In this document: piece by piece, positions 35,189 through 42,418 of the stretch
Layout of the letters: each line of letters starts with the position of its first letter
Numbering within the stretch: position 1 is the first letter of the stretch
NCBI GenBank assembly: GCA_934757155.1
Contig: CAKVLI010000006.1
Span: 22,688 to 86,687 of the forward strand
DNA: 64,000 nt
Source: an uncultured Candidatus Melainabacteria bacterium
Lineage (GTDB): Bacteria; Cyanobacteriota; Vampirovibrionia; Gastranaerophilales; Gastranaerophilaceae
Direction of reading: 5' to 3'
Translations under genes and position numbers: made by a program
The notes under the pieces: model-generated
Seen by the model: only the letters and a program-made list of their open reading frames with translations
Told to the model about the DNA's origin: nothing
Database searches by the model: none

Positions 35189-35251
35189 ATTGTTTAAGAG
35201 ATGTTAGTAATAGTAAGTTGCCCTCGTGGTAACGAAGATAAGGAGATTAAA

Positions 35252-37333
35252 ATGTCAGAATTAACATTGGAAAGAGAATCTTCTGCAACTGATTTCGTTG
35301 GCGGCAAATGGCAGTCAGAAATCAACGTAAGAGATTTTATTCAAAAAAACTACACACCTTATGATGGTGACTCCAGCTTTTTGGCAGGTCCTACAGAAGC
35401 TACAACTAAATTGTGGCAAGAATGCTGCGACTTATTCAAGAAAGAACGTGAAAACGGGGGTGTTCTTGACATGGACACAAAAATTGTTTCTACAATCACT
35501 TCTCACGCAGCTGGTTATATTGACAAGAGCTTGGAACAAATCGTTGGTTTACAAACAGATAAACCTCTAAAACGTTCACTCCAACCGTTCGGTGGTATCA
35601 GAATGGCTGAAACTTCTTGCAAATCTTATGGCTATGAAGTTGACCCTGAAATCACAGAAATTTTCACAAAATACAGAAAAACTCACAACCAAGGCGTTTT
35701 CGATTGCTACACTCCTGAAATGAGAAAAGCTCGTCACGCAGCTATCTTGACAGGTTTGCCTGACGCTTACGGTCGTGGTCGTATCATCGGTGACTACAGA
35801 AGAATTGCTCTTTATGGTATCGATAGATTGATTGAAGATAAAAAAGAACAACACGCTTCATTAGACGGCGAAATGAGACCTGAAAAAATCCAATTGAAGG
35901 AAGAAATCGCTGAACAAATCAGAGCATTGCAAGAAATGGCTGAATTGGGTGATGAATACGGTTTCGATATCAGAAAACCTGCTTCAAACGCTAAAGAAGC
36001 TATTCAATGGTTATACTTCGGTTACTTGTCAGCTGTTAAAGAACAAAACGGTGCAGCTATGTCAATTGGTAGAACTTCTACCTTCTTGGATATCTTCATT
36101 GAAAGAGATTTGAAAAAAGGCTTAATCACTGAAGCACAAGCTCAAGAAATGATTGACCACTTCATTATGAAGTTAAGATTAGTTAAGTTCGCAAGAACTC
36201 CTGAATACAATTCATTGTTCTCAGGCGACCCTACTTGGGTAACTGAATCAATCGGTGGTGTTGGTATTGACGGTCGTCATATGGTTACTAAAAACTCATT
36301 CAGATACCTTCACACTCTTGAAAACTTGGGTACAGCACCTGAACCAAACTTGACAGTATTGTGGTCTAAGAGATTGCCACACGCATTCAAACAATACGCT
36401 GCACACATCTCTATCACAACTTCATCTATTCAATATGAAAACGATGATTTGATGAGAGTTACTCACGGTGATGATTACGCTATCGCTTGCTGCGTATCTT
36501 CAATGGTTGTTGGGAAGGAAATGCAGTTCTTCGGAGCTCGTGCAAACCTTGCTAAATGCTTGTTGTACGCTATCAACGGTGGTGTTGATGAAAGAATTAA
36601 AGAACAAGTTGGTCCTAAATACAGACCTATCACATCTGAATACCTTGATTTCGATGAAGTTATGTCAAGATATGAAGATATGATGGAATGGTTAGCCGGC
36701 TTGTATGTAAATACTTTGAACGTAATTCACTACATGCACGACAAATACTGCTATGAAAGATCTCAAATGGCTCTTCATGACAGAGATGTTAAGAGATACT
36801 TCGCAACAGGTATTGCTGGTCTTTCAGTTGTTGCTGACTCACTTTCTGCAATCAAATATGCAAAAGTTAAAGCAATCCGTGACGAAGACGGTCTTGTTGT
36901 TGATTACGAAGTTGAAGGCGATTACCCTAAATATGGTAACAACGACGACAGAGTTGACCAATTCGCAGTTATGATTGTTAGAAAATTCATGAACATGATT
37001 AGAAAACACTATACATATAGAAATTCTATTCCTACAATGTCAATCTTAACAATCACTTCAAACGTTGTTTACGGCAAGAAAACCGGTAACACTCCTGACG
37101 GAAGAAAAGCCGGTATTCCTCTAGCTCCTGGTGCTAACCCAATGCACAGACGTGATACTCACGGTGCTGTAGCATCACTTGCATCTGTAGCAAAACTTCC
37201 GTTTGAAGATGCTCAAGACGGTATTTCAAACACCTTCTCTATCATCCCTAATGCGTTAGGTAAAGATGAAGTGTTCATGGGTGATTTGGATATCCAACTT
37301 GATTGCGGATGTTCAGAAGGAAATTGCCAATAA
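35252..37333 (+). CDS. pflB: Pyruvate formate-lyase core lacking the glycyl-radical domain
   Basis: Cleaves pyruvate with CoA to acetyl-CoA and formate. 693 residues from ATG 35252 (AAGGAG before it). The thiyl-radical pair is Cys413-Cys414 in AIACCVSSMVVG, and the beta-barrel core is complete up to ISNTFSIIPNALGKDE. A usual PflB continues for about 70 more residues with the RVSGYAV glycyl-radical loop. Here the protein ends in a new Cys-rich tail, LDCGCSEGNCQ. The missing domain is the separate gene at 37478. Strong, codon-biased sequence suggests high expression. Confidence 0.95.
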   Translation: MSELTLERESSATDFVGGKWQSEINVRDFIQKNYTPYDGDSSFLAGPTEATTKLWQECCDLFKKERENGGVLDMDTKIVSTITSHAAGYIDKSLEQIVGLQTDKPLKRSLQPFGGIRMAETSCKSYGYEVDPEITEIFTKYRKTHNQGVFDCYTPEMRKARHAAILTGLPDAYGRGRIIGDYRRIALYGIDRLIEDKKEQHASLDGEMRPEKIQLKEEIAEQIRALQEMAELGDEYGFDIRKPASNAKEAIQWLYFGYLSAVKEQNGAAMSIGRTSTFLDIFIERDLKKGLITEAQAQEMIDHFIMKLRLVKFARTPEYNSLFSGDPTWVTESIGGVGIDGRHMVTKNSFRYLHTLENLGTAPEPNLTVLWSKRLPHAFKQYAAHISITTSSIQYENDDLMRVTHGDDYAIACCVSSMVVGKEMQFFGARANLAKCLLYAINGGVDERIKEQVGPKYRPITSEYLDFDEVMSRYEDMMEWLAGLYVNTLNVIHYMHDKYCYERSQMALHDRDVKRYFATGIAGLSVVADSLSAIKYAKVKAIRDEDGLVVDYEVEGDYPKYGNNDDRVDQFAVMIVRKFMNMIRKHYTYRNSIPTMSILTITSNVVYGKKTGNTPDGRKAGIPLAPGANPMHRRDTHGAVASLASVAKLPFEDAQDGISNTFSIIPNALGKDEVFMGDLDIQLDCGCSEGNCQ

Positions 37334-37413
37334 AAGTTAATAAGTAAATAAGTGAATAGGTTAATAAGTAATTATTTTCCCTATTCGCTTATTAACCTAA
37401 CTCTTATTAACTT
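37334..37413 (+). promoter_or_regulatory. Long hairpin between the two pyruvate formate-lyase genes
   Basis: AAGTTAATAAG (37334-37344) pairs with CTTATTAACTT (37403-37413). Inside it AATAAGTGAATAGG (37347-37360) pairs with CCTATTCGCTTATT (37380-37393) with one G-T pair. It starts directly after the pflB stop and could stabilise or partly terminate the mRNA, setting the ratio of the two subunits. Confidence 0.65.
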
Positions 37414-37435
37414 CAATTGAATAGTTAGTTAGTAG

Positions 37436-37455
37436 GGTGTGCACACCTGCACACC
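37436..37455 (+). repeat. R2 hairpin repeat
   Basis: GGTGTGCA-cacc-TGCACACC preceded by AGTAG, the second copy of the element at 2378-2397. It lies 22 bases upstream of the glycyl-radical-domain start codon. Confidence 0.75.
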
Positions 37456-37477
37456 GAACAAAAAAAGGAATAAAACA

Positions 37478-37747
37478 ATGACAACACAACAAGAAGAAAA
37501 CTTAATAAATCTTTTAGACGGTTATGTTGAAAAAGGTGGTCACCACTTAAACGTAAACGTATTTAACAGAGAAACTTTGCTTGATGCACAAGCACACCCT
37601 GAAAAATATCCTCAACTTACAATCAGAGTTTCAGGTTATGCAGTAAACTTCATCAAGCTTACAAAAGAACAACAAGACGATGTTATCTCAAGAACATTCC
37701 ACTCTTCTTTGGGTAACGGATGCTCTTGCGAATCTTGCGGTTGCTAA
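37478..37747 (+). CDS. Stand-alone glycyl-radical domain of pyruvate formate-lyase
   Basis: 89 residues from ATG 37478, after AAAAGGA. LDGYVEKGGHHLNVNVFNRE and PEKYPQLTIRVSGYAVNFIK reproduce the PflB C-terminal domain, and the radical glycine is Gly53 in RVSGYAV. It resembles GrcA/YfiD. GrcA rescues a damaged full-length enzyme, whereas here the core enzyme has no such domain of its own, so this must be an obligate subunit. It ends in a Cys-rich tail, NGCSCESCGC, parallel to the tail of the core. The radical would be installed by the pflA product (39563). Confidence 0.92.
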   Translation: MTTQQEENLINLLDGYVEKGGHHLNVNVFNRETLLDAQAHPEKYPQLTIRVSGYAVNFIKLTKEQQDDVISRTFHSSLGNGCSCESCGC

Positions 37748-37769
37748 GATTAATCTGTAAGAATTATTG

Positions 37770-37803
37770 AACTAGGGGGAACGCTAATGCGTTCCCCCTA
37801 GTT
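37770..37803. terminator. Strong terminator-like hairpin
   Basis: AACTAGGGGGAACGC-taat-GCGTTCCCCCTAGTT, a perfect 15-bp stem between convergent genes. The T-tract is poor, so its stopping strength is uncertain. Confidence 0.7.
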
Positions 37804-37806
37804 ATT

Positions 37807-39267
37807 CTATTCCTGTATCTTTTTAATCAATGCTTGCGGATTTATTATCCTTCCGACATACTGTCCGGTATCATTGTTTTTACATTCATCAGAAGTTTCT
37901 AACGCGTACTCCCAAAACTTTTCAGGAGTTATATCAGGAGCTGCTTGTTTTGCCAAAACATACATTCCGGCAAGCCAAGGTGTTGACCAACTCATACCAC
38001 CGTCATTGCCTTCATATCGATATGACGTTCCGTCGGTAAAATCGGCAACAGTTCTGTGGTCCATTGGTACCAATAGAAATTTGTCATTATATTCTTTATC
38101 CATTGGGGTTTCTTCTGCAGCTTGTTTCCAAAATGCACCTGCCTCATAGTTATCAGAATTGTCTAAATCACCTTTTGGATTTCTGTTAGCTCCACAGGTA
38201 TCCATATTATAATCTCTATCAAGTGCCGTCGATACAATAAAAACACCTTGGTCTTTTGCTCTTTGAAGAGCTTTTTGTAATTCTTCATAACCGGGAGCAA
38301 GTTCATCAAATCCCCAACTTATCGAAATAACAGAAACTCGTTCTTCTTCAGGCAATTTCTCATTCTCGTCTAAAATTTTATTTATAGCCTCGACATAGGG
38401 TTTGTTAGAAGAACATGCTCCCATTCTATCAATATTACTAAGTTGCATTTGCAGATATTCCATATAGTGTGGAGAATCTTTATACGTTTTCATTTCTTGT
38501 TGTATCTTTACTCTGTATTCTTTTATATCTTCAGGCTTTTTAGTCAAATTAACCGCTGAATAGTAAACAACACCTGCATCTGGTGCGACACCAACATTTT
38601 TACCGACAGCAATTGAGGTTACTGCTGCACCGTGCATAGATGCATGAAGCCAACCCATTTTTTCAGAATTAATATCGTGAACCTGTCCAATGATATTATC
38701 TGCATATTCTTGGTGCATACCCAATGGTTGGTCAATAATTGCCATATTTACACCTTTACCGGTTAAACCCTGTTCATGTAATTGACGAATTCCCAATCCC
38801 GGATTTTTAGCAGCCTCCATATAAGGTTCAATAATTGCTTTTTGCTCCGGTGTCATTACGGTTGTTTTATCAATTGTTAAATTCAGTAACTGTTCTTCTG
38901 ATAAATCTAACTGCGTAATGTCACAACCTCTGACATCATAGCAACACCCATTGCGCAATTCTAATTCGTCAAGAGATTTTATTACTCTCTGTTCCGGCTG
39001 CCAGTTGCTATATTGAAAATAACCATTTTCATCCGTTGGATTAGCAATTTTCTCTTGTCCAAAACGATTTATTAAGTATTGTTTTACTTTATTAAAAGCT
39101 TTACCAACATATCCCTGTTTACGAATTTCATTATCACTTATTGTTTCACTGTTGTTGGTATCAAATTTTGTAAATATACTAACATCATCTGACTTTTTAA
39201 GTTGTTTTAATTTGATTGGTTTAACATTAGTCGATTCTACGTTTGATAATTTAGATATGTCTTTCAT
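37807..39267 (-). CDS. Subtilase-family serine protease with EF-hand loop
   Basis: 486 residues from ATG 39267 (AAAGGG 8 bases upstream). The TTG frame start at 39291 is less likely. The S8 catalytic triad is Asp179 (AIIDQPLG), His212 (HASMHGAAVTS) and Ser426 (GGMSWSTPWLAG). Residues 36-47, DTNNSETISDNE, form a textbook EF-hand calcium loop. No signal peptide is visible; the N-terminus, MKDISKLSNVESTNVKPIKL, is Asn/Ser-rich like other FKG-type proteins. Cys-rich NGCCYDVRGCD lies at 107-116. Location is unknown; calcium dependence would suit an exported enzyme. Confidence 0.88.
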   Translation of the reverse strand: MKDISKLSNVESTNVKPIKLKQLKKSDDVSIFTKFDTNNSETISDNEIRKQGYVGKAFNKVKQYLINRFGQEKIANPTDENGYFQYSNWQPEQRVIKSLDELELRNGCCYDVRGCDITQLDLSEEQLLNLTIDKTTVMTPEQKAIIEPYMEAAKNPGLGIRQLHEQGLTGKGVNMAIIDQPLGMHQEYADNIIGQVHDINSEKMGWLHASMHGAAVTSIAVGKNVGVAPDAGVVYYSAVNLTKKPEDIKEYRVKIQQEMKTYKDSPHYMEYLQMQLSNIDRMGACSSNKPYVEAINKILDENEKLPEEERVSVISISWGFDELAPGYEELQKALQRAKDQGVFIVSTALDRDYNMDTCGANRNPKGDLDNSDNYEAGAFWKQAAEETPMDKEYNDKFLLVPMDHRTVADFTDGTSYRYEGNDGGMSWSTPWLAGMYVLAKQAAPDITPEKFWEYALETSDECKNNDTGQYVGRIINPQALIKKIQE

Positions 39268-39384
39268 ATTGAACCCTTTATCAAAATACAAATTATGTTA
39301 TACGATGTATAACGGCATTTTGTTGTAAAACTTTAATCTTTCACCCAATTTTGTAACAAAATTTCACAATAACATACATAGAAA

Positions 39385-39524
39385 GGTGGGAACCGTTCCA
39401 CTATTCCCACCCTACATTATTCTGTTCTGAAATCGTAGGGTGAAAAAACGTAGTGGTTTCCCACCCTAAGGACGCTTGAATACTATACCGTAGGGTGGGA
39501 AAAACGTAGTGATTCCCACCCCGC
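39385..39524. repeat. Three R1 hairpin repeats in tandem
   Basis: Copies at 39385-39415, 39435-39468 and 39490-39524. Each has arms of the GTAGGGTGGGAA / TTCCCACCCTAC type around an 11-15-base centre, usually containing ACGTAGTG. They differ by scattered changes, and spacing is uneven. They fill most of the spacer between the subtilase gene and pflA. Confidence 0.78.
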
Positions 39525-39562
39525 ATTTTTTGTATTAAAATATTTAAAAAGAGGTATTTACT

Positions 39563-40303
39563 ATGACTGTTTACGGAAATATACATTCAGTGGAAAGCTG
39601 CGGTACGGTTGACGGACCGGGGATTAGATTTGTCGTATTTACACAAGGCTGTCCTTTGAGATGCCAATATTGCCACAACCCTGACACTTGGGAATTTAAA
39701 GACAATCAAAAAATGTCTGTAGAAGAAATCCTTGAGCAATACGAAGGTGTAAAAGAATTTTGCAAGGGCGGAATCACTGTCACGGGCGGTGAACCTATGG
39801 CGCAAATGGAATTTGTTACAGAGCTTTTCAAACAAGCAAGAGCAAAAGATATTCACACCGCACTTGATACCTCCGGAATCTTTTTTAACAGAGAAAACAC
39901 AGAAAAAATTGATGAATTGTTGAAATACACAAGCCTTGTACTTCTTGATATCAAGCACATTGACGATGAGGAGCACAAAAAACTTACCAAACACTCAAAC
40001 AAAAATATTTTAGATTTTGCCAGATACTTATCCGAAACTAAAAAACCTATGTGGGTAAGACACGTTGTTGTTCCGGGAATAACTTTTAAAGAAGAATACT
40101 TAACAAGATTGGGCGAATTTTTGGGAACATTAAACAATATCGTTGCACTGGATGTACTTCCATATCACGATATGGCAATCCCTAAATACGAAAATCTGGG
40201 AATAGAATACCCGCTGAAAGGTGTTCCGCCATTGAGTCACGAACAAGCACTTGAGGCAAGAAATATTATATTAAAGGCTTTGAAAGCTACAAAAAACAAA
40301 TAA
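39563..40303 (+). CDS. pflA: Pyruvate formate-lyase activating enzyme
   Basis: Radical-SAM enzyme that abstracts the hydrogen from the glycyl-radical glycine. 246 residues, normal length. The cluster motif CPLRCQYCHNPDTW (CxxxCxxC), the GGITVTGGEPMAQMEF SAM-binding loop and the DIKHIDDEEHKKLT segment match PflA. AAGAGG precedes ATG 39563. Its substrate must be the separate glycyl-radical protein at 37478. Confidence 0.95.
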   Translation: MTVYGNIHSVESCGTVDGPGIRFVVFTQGCPLRCQYCHNPDTWEFKDNQKMSVEEILEQYEGVKEFCKGGITVTGGEPMAQMEFVTELFKQARAKDIHTALDTSGIFFNRENTEKIDELLKYTSLVLLDIKHIDDEEHKKLTKHSNKNILDFARYLSETKKPMWVRHVVVPGITFKEEYLTRLGEFLGTLNNIVALDVLPYHDMAIPKYENLGIEYPLKGVPPLSHEQALEARNIILKALKATKNK

Positions 40304-40329
40304 AAAAACGGCTCAATGAGCCGTTTTTT
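40303..40329. terminator. Bidirectional rho-independent terminator
   Basis: AAAAAACGGCTCA-TGAGCCGTTTTTT, with A and T tracts on both sides, between convergent pflA and the next gene. Confidence 0.88.
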
Positions 40330-40340
40330 CTACTTCCTAA

Positions 40341-40901
40341 CTAAAAATCTTCATCCCATTGACTCATTAATTTTCTTACATAGATTTCTTCAGAACCATC
40401 CATTAAAGATTTTTCTAACTTTTGCATCTCATCCAAGTACGCTTTCCCACCGGGGATGTACTCTTCACCTTCATCCATTCTTTTTACCAATTCCAAATTC
40501 AAAGCGTCAGATTCTTTCTCATTAAAGCCTAATTTTTCTGAAATTCTTTTAGTCAAAACACCGATAAATTCGCACTCTTCGTTAAAACCTTTGTCATCAT
40601 AGGTAAATTTAACTTCGTTTAAAGATTTAACTCCATTTTCCGCAAGAAAAGCTTTAAATTCTTGTGCGAGCTTCCTCCCCTTTTCTTTTGGCAAGCTCAA
40701 TGTCTCACCCAATGTTTGCAAGAAAACCTTATCCTGTTTACAGAGAACTTGTCCTGCACCTCTAAAGTTCACTAACGCACGACCATAATTATCAGGAATT
40801 GTCATTTCCGGATTAGCGTTTGTATCAATTGGCGAAGGTTGCGCTTTTACAGCACTCGATTGAACACAAAACATAGGTTGGGAGATTTTTGAAATTTGCA
40901 T
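40341..40901 (-). CDS. Hypothetical protein
   Basis: 186 residues from ATG 40901 (AGAAAGG upstream). Family not recognised. N-terminus MQISKISQPMFCVQSSAVKA and a later LVNFRGAGQVL (about 45-55) are variants of the FKG-type motif. The rest is charged and mostly helical with no membrane segment. It follows ahcY on the same strand, but a terminator lies between. Confidence 0.72.
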   Translation of the reverse strand: MQISKISQPMFCVQSSAVKAQPSPIDTNANPEMTIPDNYGRALVNFRGAGQVLCKQDKVFLQTLGETLSLPKEKGRKLAQEFKAFLAENGVKSLNEVKFTYDDKGFNEECEFIGVLTKRISEKLGFNEKESDALNLELVKRMDEGEEYIPGGKAYLDEMQKLEKSLMDGSEEIYVRKLMSQWDEDF

Positions 40902-40924
40902 TTTAAGCCTTTCTAAATAAAAAA

Positions 40925-40955
40925 TGAGGTTCCACAAAGACATGAAACCCCGTAA
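40925..40955 (-). terminator. Rho-independent terminator of ahcY
   Basis: On the minus strand GGGGTTTCA pairs with TGGAACCTC across a loop of about 8 bases, followed by ATTTTTTATT. Confidence 0.75.
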
Positions 40956-40976
40956 AAATATTTTTTGCTAATCGGA

Positions 40977-42251
40977 TTACAACTTCCAGCTGTTCAAATA
41001 TTTTTCTTGTTCAGCAGTGAGTGTATCGATTTGAATACCCATTGATTCAAGTTTAAGTTGAGCAATGCTTACATCAACGCTTTCCGGCAATGTGTAGAGT
41101 TTGTTTTCCAATTTGCCTTTATTTTTAACCAAAAATTCCATACCCAAAGCTTGGTTTGCAAAACTCATATCCATAACTGACGCAGGGTGACCTTCCGCTG
41201 CAACAAGGTTTACAAGTCTGCCTTCTGCAAGAACATAAACTGATTTACCGTTAGTCAATTTGTATTCATCCAAGAACGGTCTAATTCTCTTGATTTCAAC
41301 AGTATATTTTTTCAAATCAGGAACATTGACTTCGTGGTCGAAGTGACCGGCATTAGCAAGGAATGCACCTTCTTTCATATTCAAAATGTGTTGAACATCA
41401 ACAACGTGTTTGTCACCTGTAACTGTTAAGAACAAATCACCTTCTTTTGCAGCTTCTGCAATCGGCATAACTCTATAACCTTCCATAGCTGCTTCAAGAG
41501 CCTTAAGCGGATCGACTTCGCAAACAATCACATTTCCGCCAAGAGCCTTAGCTCTCATTGCACAGCCTTTACCGCACCAGCCGTAACCTGAGATAACAAC
41601 AGTTTTTCCTGCAATCAAGATATTCGCAGCACGCATAATACCATCCATTGCGCTTTGTCCTGTACCATATCTGTTGTCATAAAGGTGTTTTGTAAGACTT
41701 GTGTTTACACCAAGAGCAGGGAATCTGAGTTCGCCCTGTCTTTCAAGGGCTTGCAATCTGATAATACCTGTCGTAGTTTCTTCTGTAGAACCGATAACTG
41801 ACGCAGCCAATTCAGGTCTTTCTGCGTGAAGTGTTGCAACGAGGTCACAACCGTCATCAATAATTATATCAGGATTGTGATTAAGAGCTTCTCTTGCGTG
41901 AGCCTTGTATGTCTCAACAGATTCACCCGCATAACCGAGAACAGGAATTTCCCAGTATTTAACAAGAGCTGCTGCAACATCATCCTGTGTAGACAAAGGA
42001 TTTGAAGCTATCAAAACCGCATCAGCGCCACCTGCTTTCATAACAGTACACAAAGCAGCTGTTTCTTTTGTAACGTGTACGCAAGCAGAAAGTCTCAAAC
42101 CTGCGAACGGTTGTTCTTTAATAAATCTTTCTTTAATTTTTCTCAAAACAGGCATATCTTTCAAAGCCCATTCAATATTATTTTTACCTTGTTCAGCAAG
42201 GTTAATATCCTTAATATCAGGTTTTATTTGTGTACAATTCATACTATTCAT
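40977..42251 (-). CDS. ahcY: Adenosylhomocysteinase
   Basis: NAD-dependent hydrolysis of S-adenosylhomocysteine to adenosine and homocysteine. 424 residues, the normal size without the plant/mycobacterial insertion. NAD-binding KTVVISGYGWCGKGCAMRAK, the substrate segments RLSACVHVTKETAALCTVMK and DDGCDLVATLHAER, and the C-terminal MDMSFANQALGMEFLVKN identify it. It follows the 54-codon gene by 2 bases, with AAGGATG overlapping that stop codon. Confidence 0.96.
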   Translation of the reverse strand: MNSMNCTQIKPDIKDINLAEQGKNNIEWALKDMPVLRKIKERFIKEQPFAGLRLSACVHVTKETAALCTVMKAGGADAVLIASNPLSTQDDVAAALVKYWEIPVLGYAGESVETYKAHAREALNHNPDIIIDDGCDLVATLHAERPELAASVIGSTEETTTGIIRLQALERQGELRFPALGVNTSLTKHLYDNRYGTGQSAMDGIMRAANILIAGKTVVISGYGWCGKGCAMRAKALGGNVIVCEVDPLKALEAAMEGYRVMPIAEAAKEGDLFLTVTGDKHVVDVQHILNMKEGAFLANAGHFDHEVNVPDLKKYTVEIKRIRPFLDEYKLTNGKSVYVLAEGRLVNLVAAEGHPASVMDMSFANQALGMEFLVKNKGKLENKLYTLPESVDVSIAQLKLESMGIQIDTLTAEQEKYLNSWKL

Positions 42252-42253
42252 CC

Positions 42254-42418
42254 TTATTCTTTTAAATTCGCAACACTAACTGTATATATTCTATCACTAA
42301 CATGTACAACTGCCCACCTAAGCGGATTAATATTGCGTTTTGTTAACTCGGATTCAATATATTCCACTGTTGGAGCGTTGTTATTCGGAATTTCCACTAA
42401 CTCAGAAATGACGTGCAT
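42254..42418 (-). CDS. Conserved-looking 54-residue protein between glmS and ahcY
   Basis: ATG 42418 overlaps the glmS stop (TAATG) and the TAA at 42254-42256 lies inside the ahcY ribosome-binding region. GGTGG lies upstream inside glmS. The product starts MHVISELVEIPNNNAPTVEY and ends RWAVVHVSDRIYTVSVANLK-E. It is well balanced in composition, with an alpha-beta pattern and no membrane segment. Tight packing on both sides argues strongly for a real gene. No family is recognised. Confidence 0.72.
   Translation of the reverse strand: MHVISELVEIPNNNAPTVEYIESELTKRNINPLRWAVVHVSDRIYTVSVANLKE

Noticed and set aside
35201..35251. Longer N-terminus for pyruvate formate-lyase from ATG 35201
   Set aside because: It would begin only a few bases after the predicted transcription start with no ribosome-binding site, while ATG 35252 has AAGGAG. 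The product then matches the expected start.
37334..37477. Split pyruvate formate-lyase as a simple frameshift
   Set aside because: The spacer contains hairpins and an R2 repeat, no PFL coding remnant, and both proteins have their own tails and the second its own ribosome-binding site.
39385..39524. Three similar palindromic units spaced a few tens of bases apart, resembling a short CRISPR array
   Set aside because: Units differ from each other, spacing is uneven, they also occur singly at 2310, and no cas gene is nearby. They are dispersed hairpin repeats.
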